The position numbers and the translations under genes are program-made. A stretch of 64,000 nt of DNA from Symbiodinium sp. CCMP2592 (taxonomy: Eukaryota; Sar; Dinophyceae; Suessiales; Symbiodiniaceae). Under the pieces are notes generated by a model that was given only the letters and a program-made list of their open reading frames with translations, was not told the DNA's origin and searched no databases. Positions 29,081-39,620 of the stretch are shown here, piece after piece (positions within the stretch are counted from its first letter, which is position 1; each line of letters starts with the position of its first letter). The DNA lies in contig CAJNDT010001247.1 in assembly GCA_905221615.1 (NCBI GenBank), positions 503,827 to 567,826 on the forward strand, in the 5' to 3' direction.

Positions 29081-29928
29081 CCACCAAACCATTAAGTTCG
29101 GGATGGGATATGCTGTTTTTGGCTTACGTAAAGCGGGCATAATGAGCCAACCTTGTGGGCTTCTGGTTTTTGCTTAGGCGCACGTTTGTTTCGGTCTTAT
29201 AAATTATAAATCTTATAAACCCCAAATCGTGCATCTCAAACCCTAAGCTAAACCCTAAACCTGAGCCGAAACCCTTAACCCTAAACTCTAAGCCTTAAAC
29301 CCCAAGCCCTACTCAAACAAGCTCGAGATCCCCGAGCCTCACGGTAGGAGCAAAGCCGGTTGTCAGCGAGATTCCTGGTTGGAGGGTCGGGGAACTTAGC
29401 AATTGGGTCCGTAAGTACCCTTATCGTCCTAATTGGGGTTGTGATAGAACACCCAAAGAACCCAAATAGTAGGGTTGCAGGACCCAAAATCCATACTGTG
29501 AAGGGTTTGGGGACCTTGAAAAAGGTTTGTGGTTTAAGGTTTAGGGAGTTTAGGGCTTTTTTCCCAAAGCCGCGTAGAATAGACTCTAAGGATTAACGAA
29601 ACGATGAGGAGACACTCTTACAAACGATGCCGACCTCTACTCCGCAACACCCGAAGGATCCCAGTCGTGGTTGATCAAAATTATGGGCCCCTTGTTGGTC
29701 CCCTAGACTATAATATACTATAATATAGACCCCAAAATCCGAGGGATCTAAGGACTCATGTAGTAAGGCTTTTGGGCCCAAAGACCATACTATATGAGGC
29801 TTTTGGGCTACTTTGATCCCCAGGCAAAGGGCCCATAGTTCTGATCAACCCCCAAGGGCCACAAACACTCGGTCCTAGGGTTCAGGCTATGTCTGGACAG
29901 GGCAGGTGTATCGACAGAAACTAGCTTA

Positions 29929-29978
29929 AGGGTTTAGGGTTTAAGGGTTTAGGGTTTAGGGTTTAGGGTTTAGGGATT
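29929..29978. repeat. Interstitial telomeric array (TTTAGGG sense)
   Basis: About seven TTTAGGG/TTTAAGGG units, the last four perfect. Confidence 0.93.
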
Positions 29979-29998
29979 CCTGAGTAATCAGCCCTTCC

Positions 29999-30074
29999 CA
30001 GAGGGTCCAAGTACCCAAATAGTAGAGTTTTCAAGCCCAAATTCCATAAGACTATTTGGGTACTTGGACCCTTA
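29999..30074. mobile_element. Foldback element FB12
   Basis: GAGGGTCCAAGTACCCAAAT pairs with ATTTGGGTACTTGGACCCTT with a loop of about 35 bases. Confidence 0.88.
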
Positions 30075-30719
30075 GGGCTTTATAGTAGGGGCACCCTTTT
30101 GCCTAATGCTCGGTTTCAATAATAAGGGAGCCCTAAACTCATCAGGGCAAGAGGGTGCTACTCAATAACCAAGGAAAAGAATCACAGAGAATTCAAAGGT
30201 ACTACCATCATTTATTTAGGCCCCCAAACCATTCTAATCATGGCTTTGGAGGACGTAATTCCATCATCGTAATGGAAATGGGCCCTCTTAGAAAGACAAG
30301 AGAGGGCGCCACTAACCAGGATGTTACAAATCGAGATCTTAGCAGAACCCTTTTAACCCGAAACCTAGAACAGCAGTCGAAGGGCCCCTACACCCTAAAC
30401 CCTAAAGCCCTTAACCCTACATAGACCCCAGAACTACCCCATGTTACTTACACCCAAAGCGGTCTATCGAGGTCCATAAGGGCCTTTTTAAAGGTTACTT
30501 GGGGTTCCCTGGTAAACCCCAAACACTAAACCCCCTAACCTAGTTCTGCAACGAATCCCAACACCCGAAACCCCAAAACCCTAAAACCCTGATACTCAGC
30601 CGTAAACCCTGAACCCCGGGCGCAGAAAGCCCCGAGACTAACCCGTGGTTCTTATAAGCCCTCAAACCCGCAAAACAGCATACGCTAGTCCATAGATATC
30701 TGTGGCCGAGCCGCAGCAA

Positions 30720-31158
30720 CTGCAGGCATGGCATGCCATCCACGGCGTGCTCGATGGAGGAGATGCGGTTGCTGGCCTTGCAGCCGTTGTGCCGAGGTAC
30801 TCAAAAGGCCCTTTGTGCGCAATATTCCTCGAAACTATCAAGAGGCTCTGAAACCATCGAACTCGAGCAGATTGCTGAGCTATGCCATTTCGGAGTCTTT
30901 TGGTTTAGGTCTTCGACGACTTGTTGTTGTTTCTACTCCGCTCAGGAGGCAAGAAACGAGCACGAAACCAGATTTCTGGAGACTCTTGTCAAAAAAACAG
31001 GACTGCCCTATGTAGAGCGGAGCTTATGGACAGCTATGGTCATATCGTTGAGGGGGAAGCCAAGATACCCCACAGGTGAGCGCAGTAGTAGTGGTCCTAA
31101 TGGCGGCGAGTGCCAACGGCTAGATTTCCAATGTCCAACAACGGACTTGCCGGCATAA
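30720..31158 (+). pseudogene. Possible coding fragment, unrecognised
   Basis: This stretch lacks telomere words and has balanced codons. The longest plus frame (from about 30,733) includes ETIELEQIAELCHFGVFWF and SAQEARNEHETRFLETLVKK then TGLPYVERSLWTAMV, which looks protein-like. A second plus frame is also open for 95 codons, so the frame is ambiguous. No start context or family is recognised. I list it as a possible gene remnant only. Confidence 0.3.
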
Positions 31159-31473
31159 CCCTGAAGAGGGCAGGTTTTCTCGGTGATACTCAATTAAAAC
31201 TCCCCTCAGCCCTAAACTCTCAACTCTCAAACCTCAACCTCCTCACGCCTCTTCCTTAATATGATTTCCTTATATAAGTCCTTAAACGGGTAGGTTCTTC
31301 CGGGTTAAGGTAAACCCTCAACCCAATACCCTTAAGCCTGTGAACCGAGTGACGCTCGGAAGGCCATCTCTCAGCTTAGGCCCAAACGACATTCAGCTCC
31401 GTGAGGTTCGGGGCATCGAGCCCTCGCCAGATGGAGAGTTTCGGGTTGAGGGCCAAAGTTAGAGCTTTGTTTA

Positions 31474-31584
31474 TAGTAGAAGCCTGAAAGTTGGAACATG
31501 GATTTGGGGGGAATAGAGCTAGGATCCCTTGCACTGTACCTTAAGGACATGAGGATAATGATGTTCCAACTTTCTGGCTTCTAC
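31474..31584. mobile_element. Foldback element FB9
   Basis: TAGAAGCCTGAAAGTTGGAA pairs with TTCCAACTTTCTGGCTTCTA; the interior has the shared CCTTGCACTGTACCTTAAGG block. Confidence 0.85.
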
Positions 31585-31636
31585 GATACATTACTATATC
31601 AGCCGTCTATGAAGGGTTCATAAGGGAAGCCCTCCC

Positions 31637-31738
31637 TCAGGGTCCGAAGTATCCGAATAGTAGGGTTTCAAGGCCCCGAAAACAGCGCATGTAATGTGGG
31701 ACCGAAATACCTACTTTTTGGGCACTCGGACCCTTTGG
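31637..31738. mobile_element. Foldback element FB12 (diverged)
   Basis: CAGGGTCCGAAGTATCCGAA and TTTGGGCACTCGGACCCTTT are imperfectly complementary. Confidence 0.6.
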
Positions 31739-31742
31739 AGAA

Positions 31743-31941
31743 GCTACGGCTGATGGACAAAATCCTGCATGACCCTAAGGACTCTAAGCTATGGGAACTA
31801 TGGTATATTCCTTATAATGGGTAATGCAGGATTTTCCTTAAGCCGGAATAACCTAGCTTTTTAAGGACTTATATAAGGAAATCAAAATAAGGAACCCTAC
31901 AAAGGTAGGCTATTCCGGCTTAAGGTTGTCCATCAGCAGTA
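31743..31941. mobile_element. Foldback element FB4, interrupted
   Basis: CGGCTGATGGACAAAATCCT pairs with the split right end GCAGGATTTT ... TTGTCCATCAGCAG; the break contains the element at 31,836-31,925. Confidence 0.88.
31836..31925. mobile_element. Foldback element nested in FB4
   Basis: CCTTAAGCCGGAATAACCTA pairs with AGGCTATTCCGGCTTAAGG. The interior TTTCCTTATATAAGTCC-type words also appear as partial copies near 31,265 and 44,790. Confidence 0.88.
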
Positions 31942-31958
31942 TGATTGCAAAGGTTTGG

Positions 31959-32084
31959 TACCCAGACCCCCGGGAGGATCCAAAAAGTAGATCCCTTAAT
32001 GGGGGTTCCTATAAAGTACCCTTAGTAGTAAAGGGCCGCCAAATTAGGGGATCTACTTTCTAGATCCTCCCCGGGGTCTGGGTA
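31959..32084. mobile_element. Foldback element FB7
   Basis: TACCCAGACCCCCGGGAGGA pairs with TCCTCCCCGGGGTCTGGGTA; GATCCCTTAAT and its complement lie inside. Confidence 0.9.
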
Positions 32085-32461
32085 GGGGATCCTAGTGCCT
32101 CAGCTCAAAAGCTAACGCAGCCCGAAAGCTGAGGGCTGAGGCTCTGCTACTTTCGGGCTTAGGTTTGTTTAGGTGCGTGTTGAGGATTTCGGATTTTGAG
32201 ATTCATTCTGAATGCTCGGGTTCCGGAGTGTTTATTCAGGGTTGAGGGTTTCGGAATTGCTGCTGTCTGGTGCTGTGGGTGAGGTTTGGGATTTAAGATT
32301 CGGGACTAGGAAGCCAGAGTGTTGTGCTTGAGCTGGTTTAACACCATACCTGTAGGTTTGGGATACTTAAAGCCTCATCATGGCTGTAGATATATGAAAG
32401 CTCAGTTGATCTCAATTGTGAGTCTGATTTGGTTACCTCGGTTACAACTGGGCCTGGTACT

Positions 32462-32562
32462 TTAGAATGGGCCTCCACCCTGTAATAGTGGTATAATAGG
32501 AATATAATAGGGCCCTAATATAATCCTTATAGTCTCTATTACAGGGTGGGGGCCCCTTCTAA
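32462..32562. mobile_element. Foldback element FB13
   Basis: TTAGAATGGGCCTCCACCCT and CAGGGTGGGGGCCCCTTCTA pair; the centre is TAATAGGGCCCTAATA. Confidence 0.85.
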
Positions 32563-32586
32563 CAAATACTGCTCAGCCATAATCAA

Positions 32587-32722
32587 TACTTGGAGGGTCG
32601 GGGGATTTAGTAAGTAGGTTATAAGTAGACTTATCAGTGCCTCAACAGGGACCCTAGTTGGGGTTATGGTACATATACGTCTCTAAAATAACTACTTACT
32701 AAGTCCCCCGATCCTCCAAGTA
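32587..32722. mobile_element. Foldback element FB2 (TCGGGGGACTTAG family)
   Basis: TACTTGGAGGGTCGGGGGAT pairs with GTCCCCCGATCCTCCAAGTA. FB2 shares the CTTAGTAAGTAG inner arm with FB1 but has GGGGG where FB1 has ATGGG. Confidence 0.9.
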
Positions 32723-33188
32723 ATCGCTCCCAAGCCCCAAACCTTTTCTCACGGAGACGTAGAATGAGAAGAACTGGAGCGCCGAAGTTCGGGGATCTTC
32801 TAAAACGTAATACCGTTTGGGGTTTAGGGTGAAGGGGCGTAGGGTTTTCGGCTTTATTGGGTTTAGAGGCTTTGGGGGGTTAGAGTGTAGGCCTTGGGGT
32901 TTAAAGTTTATTCCTGCGCAGAGTTTAGCGGATGAGTAATGCTTCTTCTACTGTGTACGAGAAGTCCTGCAAACAGCAAACTGATTTTCGATTTCCTGCC
33001 CAAAATGTACGGCAGACACAAAAAATTGCGTAGGTGCTTGGTAAAGCCCCTACATTATATACAGGATTTCAAGTCAAGGTTTAGGGCTCAGGGTCTAACC
33101 GACACTTCGGTCAAGGCTTTAGGCGTCGGGTTCTAAGCTCGGAGTAGTAGAACAAGGTCGCAAATGCAGGAATTATATATCATGATCC

Positions 33189-33189
<1 letters not shown>

Positions 33190-33285
<96 letters not shown>
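33190..33285. repeat. (TAG)32 microsatellite
   Basis: An uninterrupted run of 32 TAG triplets. Confidence 0.97.
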
Positions 33286-33889
33286 AGAGCAGGGTTGAAA
33301 TAGGAAGAAACAAAGAAGTACCTTTAGGGTGTTTACAAACATACCCCTCAAAGAAGACTTGGCTGAGGGTTGGGGCTTTGGGGGCTTAACGTTGCTCAAC
33401 TACTGGCAAACACCACAATGACTAAGTGCAAGTTGAAGAACGTGCAAGAAGATGTGTGTAGGGTAAGTTGAGAATATTTCCCGGTTTCCTTAACTCCTTG
33501 GAAGAACTTGGGCTCTCTAGGTGCCTTGTAGGCTCGTCAGCCGGTTCGCCGCTAGCCAGAGCACCTGTTTGTGCTTCAGGATAATTACCAGGGTTTAGGG
33601 CTTGAAGGCTCTAGGATCTCAGGGCCCTGGGATTTAGAGTTCAAGTTGGTTGGGTTGATGGTCACAATCAGGCTTCAATTGACCTTTACTGAGGTCCTGC
33701 CCAAGCTGCCGAGCAGCGTTTTCATAGCTAAAGCTATAACTGCCTCCGGAGTTCATGCCCCGCCTGGCTTTCCACATCCTTCCACCTTTCTTCTGCAACC
33801 TCCCTCGGCCCTGGCGACCCGGCAAAACAGCCTCACACAGCACACACAAAACCATCGCACCTAACCTTAACTTCGCTAAACCGGCCCCA

Positions 33890-34200
33890 AGCCCTGAAAT
33901 CTAACGACATGGTCATCTGCGCCGGATGCTTCAGCATCTGCATCACGTTCAGCACGGTCCGTCACGACCTCGGCGGACATAATAGTAACCAAAGGTTGGC
34001 TGTGCCCCCAAGAAACAACCCCAGGCCACTTGGCTCGCGGGCTCGTAATCAGCAGCCTGGAAGCGAAAAGCGCACGAGCCTGCACTTGTCGCCATCGCCC
34101 AGTCAAGACTCCCCGATCTGCAAGTTCAGGGTCAGCAGCCCGTCCGCACGCGCGACGGGGACGGGATGTCGTTCAGCCGCGAAGGTGGTCATGAGGCAAA
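33890..34200 (-). pseudogene. GC-rich coding fragment broken by frameshifts
   Basis: The minus strand carries three consecutive protein-like pieces in different frames: TTFAAERHPVPVARADGLLT-LNLQIGE, then LDWAMATSAGSCAFRFQAAD and EPASQVAWGCFLGAQPTFGY, then MSAEVVTDRAERDADAEASG and ADDHVVRFQG. Each frame change follows a stop or loss of content. The sequence is free of telomere words, unlike its surroundings. This pattern suggests a decayed gene or exons with short introns. No family is recognised. Confidence 0.4.
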
Positions 34201-34502
34201 CTTAGGGTAAGGGTTCGGGAACTAGAATCGAAGCAGGCATTTTAGATGCTTTGATGCATCGCGCTGCGATGCCTAACATACGGGTATTTGCAATTAGAAT
34301 AGGGTTTTGGGGTATTTATGTATAACGATACAGGACATGTGCATTCCGCCACACCACGAAAGCGAATTACGAACAAATCTGTCGAACTTCGCGGCATACT
34401 ATTGTATACGCACTAAACATTGAACAGTGTAACTATCCCGATGCCCCTTTTGGAAACGCTGTGTATCCTTGGTGGCACTGAACATTAAGATTCCAGCTGT
34501 AG

Positions 34503-34870
34503 TCCCCCCTAGACCCCAAAACTAAGGAATAGACCTTAGATCTTATCAGGGTTCCTGGTCCTATTATAGTTTCAGGTATGTTCCTCAATAAAGGGGTGTG
34601 GGAGTTTCTGACCTTCTTGAAAAAAGCCTACACCCTAATTCAGTCTCGGGATAGGGTTTAGGGTGTAGGCTCTTTACCCAAAGACTCCAAAACACCTTTA
34701 TTGAGCCACGTACCTGAAACTATAGTAGGAACCCTCACGCGGAGGATAATATAAACCCTGCATTACCTTAAGGTATTTAACGATGGAAATTATGGTATAT
34801 TCTTCATTATGGATAATGCAGGATTTATGTCATCAACCGTAGTTACCTAAGATCTGCGGTCTATTCCTTA
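34503..34870. mobile_element. Compound nested foldback structure
   Basis: The outer arms CTAAGGAATAGACC-TTAGATCTTA and AAGATCTGCGG-TCTATTCCTTAG pair over 350 bases. Within them, ACTATAATAGGACC-type and CCTGAAACTATAGTAGGA arms pair, with CCTCAATAAAGGGGTGTGGG against CAAAACACCTTTATTGAG. In the centre GCCTACACCCTAA pairs with TTAGGGTGTAGGC, and an FB4 copy sits near the right end. Confidence 0.8.
34741..34842. mobile_element. Foldback element FB4 nested in the compound structure
   Basis: AATATAAACCCTGCATTACC and GGATAATGCAGGATTTATGT are complementary around ATTATGGTATATTC. Confidence 0.82.
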
Positions 34871-35645
34871 GTCTTGGATTGAGCGGCTGGAGGTCCGAAA
34901 TTAGATTTAGGCCGAAACCAACAAACCAGAATTCTTAACCTCAAAAACGATACGTGAAACTTCTACCTAACCTTTTGAACCCTACCTTAAACTACAGCAG
35001 CCTAAACTTTAGAGTGTTCTAGGCCCAAAAATCGAACGTATAGGTTTCGATAGTTCAAAGTAAGCCCGAAACCCTCGAACCCTTCACACCGCCTTGAGCT
35101 CGACCAACCCAGCCAAGCTCGTACCGATCTCCTCGCCGCTTTTGCAGCTTCGGCGATGGTCTAACACTTATCATCAGAAGTGGGTGGGTGCCATTTTATA
35201 AGAGCTCTTGCACAGTACAGGGTCACGAAAAGGATTCTGTAATGGAGGGGCCATGATAAGTTGAGTGGGGCTGAGATTGGAGACATACCTCAGCCCTTTA
35301 TACACAAGTAAGGCTTGCAGTTAAAGTCTAGCGTTCAACATGGTTGAGTGCTTCAGGGTTTAGAGTCCCTGCGAGAGTGGAGGTGATGGCGACAAGGCCT
35401 GGGAGTTTATAGGAAGTGTTGGTATTTGGCATGTCCATGCTTCTACGGCTTGTGGAAAGCGTACCCACCTGAAAGGCCTTCCTGAATTGCCCTTACCCAA
35501 AGGGTGCTATGTACTGTTATGGGGGGGTACTTCCCTGGATCACAATAGTAGTTCCTCATATAAAACCCTACACTCTACCTTAGGACCCTGTGGGTTAGGG
35601 TTTAGGATCAGGGCTCCAAATCCTGAACCCAAAACCCTAGATTAT

Positions 35646-35757
35646 CTAGACCCAGGAGTAACCTGGTAATAAAAAGGGTGCCCTTTTTGGTTCAAAGGGG
35701 GTTTATAAGGGAACCTGAACCCCAAAAAAGGGAATAAGGGCTTACTCTGGGTCCTAG
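35646..35757. mobile_element. Foldback element FB6 variant
   Basis: CTAGACCCAGGAGTAACCTG pairs with GCTTACTCTGGGTCCTAG. The interior AATAAAAAGGGTGCCCTTTT is shared with 37,897-38,009. Confidence 0.88.
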
Positions 35758-35771
35758 TTATCGTGAACATT

Positions 35772-35890
35772 GCAGCACAAGCCCAACAAGTTGGAAACCC
35801 ACTAGCCTCAATCCGTAAGAGTAAGGTATAGGCAATCCCAGCACTAGTTGGCCTCATTCGGGTTTCCAAATTTATGGGGTTTACTGTACT
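35772..35890. mobile_element. Foldback element, FB9-related (diverged)
   Basis: AGCCCAACAAGTTGGAAACC and GGGTTTCCAAATTTATGGGG form imperfect arms; the interior GGTATAGGCAATCCCAGCAC matches 20,900-21,032. Confidence 0.6.
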
Positions 35891-35971
35891 CGTACCTTCA
35901 GACTGCGATTGATGCCCGTCCTGGATGCAGTTGAAAGGCAAATATAGCCTCGAAGGGACGGGAAAGCTCAT

Positions 35972-36086
35972 TCCCAGAGAGCCCAATACCCCCCAATTAA
36001 GGAATATATATAGCTTAAATCATAATATGAAGCCCTATATAATTTAAACCATATTCCTTAATTAAGGGGTATTGTGCTCTCTGGGT
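35972..36086. mobile_element. Foldback element, AT-rich centre
   Basis: CCCAGAGAGCCCAATACCCC pairs with GGGTATTGTGCTCTCTGGG, and CCAATTAAGGAATATA with TATTCCTTAATTAAGG. A related, diverged copy is at 57,324-57,433. Confidence 0.85.
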
Positions 36087-36985
36087 ACCCTTCGTAAAGG
36101 AAGATTCGGTAAATCTCAGCAAGATGCCCTGTGCTCTTCGCAATTAAACAGCTTAAGGCATGTTCCCAAATCTTGGTTCGGCAATGTGTACAGACATGCC
36201 TTCGGCGAGTTGTCAATCTTTGTACTTAGGCCTGAAGCTAGAGCAGGTCTTTCCGTGGGTTTGTGGCTTTGGGCTTTGAGGCAGGGTTTCGCGCTTTGTC
36301 GGACGTTGGGTTTCGGGCGTTACGGTGACATAGAGCCACAACGATCTTCAACTAGTCGAATGGTCCATGTACGTCATGTATATGTGTACGGATCTGCACG
36401 GCATTTGGGCTTTGAGGCCAACGTATGTATGCTATGTCGGCACATGGGCTCTGAACCTCGAGGAATGGAACGACTTATTATTCAGGCGCCTACATTGCTC
36501 CCAGTGCAACCCTACAAAGCCCCGTAGAGCCCTGTAAGCAAGAACAAACATATAAGCTAGAGTACAGGGCTTTGATAATGGTACAGTAAGGACCCCCCAA
36601 TAGTGTTGGTATTCATTTAGGTGCCTGTATAATGTAAGAAACTGATTGAGAAATCTCGGGCCTTTATTACTTAGGGGGAATAGGCCCAGGGTTTCTTAAT
36701 TAAGTTCCTACATTAGTAACACCCTAAACCCTAACCGCCCCCTCAACAGAAACGTGTTGGCAATTATTCTAGCACCTACATATTACTGAAACAGCTCTAG
36801 GATCGCTAGAGCCTAAACTAGGGCCTAAACCCTAAAACACGGCTCAAGTAATCCTACATCCTCAACCCTAATTGCCGGCGAAATCCGAACCCCATCCCCC
36901 GCATAATGCTTTTTAGAAGGTGTTTGTACCACAATTGCTGCGCGCAGGATTTCGGTGGCAAGCTCTACATGAGAACCATAAACTG

Positions 36986-37098
36986 CTGCTACTATTTGCT
37001 TAAGAAACCCACAAAAAATAAAAAAATAATAACCCCTATATTACTCCCATAAGGAATATATTATTTATTTTTTGGGGGGGTTCTTAAGCAAATAGTAG
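36986..37098. mobile_element. Foldback element FB8
   Basis: CTACTATTTGCTTAAGAAAC pairs with TTCTTAAGCAAATAGTAG. The A/T-rich CAAAAAATAAAAAAATAAT stretch pairs with TTATTTATTTTTTGGGG. Confidence 0.9.
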
Positions 37099-37114
37099 GC
37101 TGTCACTGCTGTCT

Positions 37115-37221
37115 ACCCTTAAACCCTAAACCCTAAACCCAAAACCCCAAACCCTAAACCCTAAACCCTAAACCCTAAACCCTCAACCCTAAACCCTAAA
37201 CCCTCAACCCTAAACCCTAAA
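37115..37221. repeat. Interstitial telomeric array (CCCTAAA sense)
   Basis: About fourteen CCCTAAA units with a few CCCTCAA and CCCAAAA variants. It begins only 17 bases after FB8. Confidence 0.95.
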
Positions 37222-37305
37222 CTGCTGTCTGGTAACTTTTGGAGTTTCCGGCAGTTCTGCAGGCCCTCGATTCTTTCGATGCTGTTCTCCTTGGCTTGTG
37301 GCGTT

Positions 37306-37511
37306 TACTTGGAGGATCATGGGACTTAGTAAGTAGGGCTCCTTAAAGGGCTCCTTAAGGGCTTCCTTAAAGGGATCTATAGGGGTTTAGGGTTTAGGGT
37401 CTACTTAGAGGATCATGGGACTAAGTAAGGTTATAAGTACCCTAATTGGGGTTAGAAGTATAGTTACCTTAAGTATAACCCTAGCTACTAAGTCCCATGA
37501 CCCTTTGAGTA
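37306..37511. mobile_element. Foldback element FB1 with a duplicated left arm
   Basis: TACTTGGAGGATCATGGGAC at 37,306 and a second left arm at 37,402 flank GGCTCCTTAAAGG repeats and TTTAGGGTTTAGGG. One right arm (GTCCCATGACCCTTTGAGTA) ends it. The same compound order occurs at 39,621. Confidence 0.85.
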
Positions 37512-37612
37512 GGGTCAAGGCTGAGTACTGGGCTTTGGGATTAGGGCTTCGTGTCTCGGGTCTTTGAGGCTTAGGGTTTGGCTGTTCTCCTCGGTTCGGC
37601 GTGGACAGGGTC

Positions 37613-37719
37613 TATATGGGGGTTTCGAAACAAGGGACCCTAATAGTACCCTAAATAGTGGGATCCATATTATAAGAACCCGAAATCAGGTATCCTCGAT
37701 TTTCGGAAACTCCCATATA
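37613..37719. mobile_element. Foldback element FB5
   Basis: TATATGGGGGTTTCGAAACA pairs with TTTTCGGAAACTCCCATATA; the interior has CCTAAATAGTGGGATCC. Confidence 0.85.
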
Positions 37720-37896
37720 AGGCTTTGGATGGTTTTGGGGTTTGGGGCTGCGGCCTTGGGCAAGCTGTTTTCCCTGGCAGAGCCGAGAAGAGTAGGGCCT
37801 TTATACTTGGAATGTCTAAAGGTTTGCCCTAAGGGTCCTGGTGGTCCTCATTTAGGGCTTTTGATACCCAAAAAGGCACCAAAGCCCTCTACTTAT

Positions 37897-38009
37897 AGCC
37901 AGACCCAAGAGTAACCTAGGAATAAAAAGGGTGCCCTTTTTGGCTTAAAGGGGGTTATAAGGGAACCTAAACCCTAAAAAGGGAATAAGGGCCTACTCTG
38001 GGTCCTAGA
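37897..38009. mobile_element. Foldback element FB6 variant
   Basis: TAGCCAGACCCAAGAGTAAC and CCTACTCTGGGTCCTAG pair; nearly identical interior to 35,646-35,757. Confidence 0.88.
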
Positions 38010-38487
38010 TAGGGAGACTTGGACCCTCTGGGCTGTGTGAGTATTCTGCAGGTAGGGATTTAGGACCCTTTGAATGCGTGTCGTGTAGACCACACTGCCG
38101 GTATCGGTCAGAGGCACACAGGGCTTGCACTTTTAGGGTTTAGGGTTACAGCTTCTAGCTTCTATAACTAAACCCTTGAACCCTCCAGACCCGCGAGGAC
38201 CTTGTCGCCAAATGATGGAGCCTTCCAGACCAAAATGACCAATACCCTAAGACTTCCACCCGAGGCCCTCAAGCCCTTGATGCTGAACCCTGAACCCCAA
38301 ACCCTCAAACTCCGATCGGGTTGTTGGGTCTCAAGTACTTTGCTGCGAATGGTGTTTGGTACCCAAAACTTTCTGTACGATTTGCAGCCCCAAAAAACCC
38401 TCCAGCCCCAAAGCGCTACCTGAATGCTTATAGAAGGAACTCATAGTGTTGTTTTGCTGGGGGAAGGTCAAGTCAATCCTTAAACCC

Positions 38488-38726
38488 TACTTGGAGGATC
38501 GGGGGATTTAGTAAGTAGTGATTTAGAAACTTATAAGTACCACAACCCCGATTAGGGTCCCTTTTGAGGCACTTATAAGTCTACTTGGGTAGTTGTCAAA
38601 ACTATGGCCCCTTTTGGGGTACCCTAAATAGTAGGTGCCGTACTATAATGGGGACCCAAAAAGGACCATAATTTTAACAACCACTCACTTGTAACCTACT
38701 TACTAAGTCCCCCGACCCTTCAAGTA
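38488..38726. mobile_element. Foldback element FB2 containing an FB3 insertion
   Basis: TACTTGGAGGATCGGGGGAT pairs with GTCCCCCGACCCTTCAAGTA. The interior is split by the FB3 copy at 38,584-38,690, which sits between TAAGTCTACTT and TGTAACCTACTTAC. Confidence 0.9.
38584..38690. mobile_element. Foldback element FB3 nested in FB2
   Basis: TGGGTAGTTGTCAAAACTAT pairs with CATAATTTTAACAACCACTCA. The centre GGTACCCTAAATAGTAGG is typical of the family. Confidence 0.88.
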
Positions 38727-38751
38727 ACCTTTATGGAGCCCGCAAAGGAAC

Positions 38752-38816
38752 CCTAAACCCTAAACCACACAGCCCCTTAACCCTAAACCCTAAACCCTAA
38801 ACCACACAGCCCCTTG
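38752..38816. repeat. Interstitial telomeric tract (CCCTAAA sense)
   Basis: CCCTAAAC units interrupted twice by ACACAGCCCCTT. Confidence 0.88.
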
Positions 38817-38870
38817 ACCCTGAGCCCTCTCATGCCTAAACTGTCATGTCAACCCTACCCCTGATGATTC

Positions 38871-39007
38871 TACTTGGAGAGTCGGGGGGCTTAGTAAGTA
38901 GTTATTTTAGGGACTTATAAGTATCGTAACCCCTACTTAGGGTCCCTATTAGGGTACTTATAAGTCTACTTACTACCTAGTTACTAAGTCCCCCGACCCT
39001 CCAAGTA
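38871..39007. mobile_element. Foldback element FB2
   Basis: TACTTGGAGAGTCGGGGGGC pairs with GTCCCCCGACCCTCCAAGTA. Confidence 0.92.
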
Positions 39008-39329
39008 GAAGTCTTGCAGTACGCCCTTATTGGGACCCGCTTTTAAGCAACACCTAAACCCTTCCCAGAAACTCCAACACACCTCAAAGAAGGAGTAAAG
39101 TACAATTGCCTTGAACGTCCTTAAACTATAATCGGGACCCTGACAAGATTTAAGATACATTCCTCAACTCAGGGGTTTGGGAACCTCAGGTCTTTTTGAT
39201 TTGTCTAGAAACCTCAGTCCAATTGCAGTGTCTCTTCATAAAAGGCACCCTTTCAAACTAAAGCCTATACCCTATTTACACCCTACCCGAAAACCTAGAA
39301 CCCTAGCGACCCTAGACCAAAAGCCCTTT

Positions 39330-39431
39330 CTAGGATACCCAGTAACCTAAGAATAAAAAGGCCTCTCTTTTTGGTATTGGGTAACTTTATAAGGAACCTA
39401 GGACTACAAAAAGGGAATAAGGGTACTACTG
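39330..39431. mobile_element. Foldback element FB6
   Basis: CTAGGATACCCAGTAACCTA pairs with TACTACTGGGCATCCTAG; the interior AAAAAGGCCTCTCTTTTTGG matches 45,190 and 51,841. Confidence 0.92.
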
Positions 39432-39433
39432 GG

Positions 39434-39535
39434 CATCCTAGCTTTTGAAACCCTAAACCCTAAACCCAGAACCTTAAACCCTAAACCCTAAACCCAGAAC
39501 CCTCAACCCTAAAGCCTAAACCCAGTACCCAGAAC
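39434..39535. repeat. Telomeric tract shared with 45,302-45,387
   Basis: CTTTTGAAACCCTAAACCC and following words are the same, in the same order, as at 45,302. FB6 plus this tract form one duplicated block of about 190 bases. Confidence 0.9.
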
Positions 39536-39620
39536 CTTGAGGCGGAGCACGTTCAGCAGAAGCCGCTCGAGCTCTATGCAACGGTCCAGACCCTGGATCC
39601 TCCGGATGTCCTGGCTTTCC

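Noticed and set aside
36072-36527. 151-codon plus frame
   Set aside because: No recognisable motif, no coding bias visible, and it starts inside the right arm of a foldback element.
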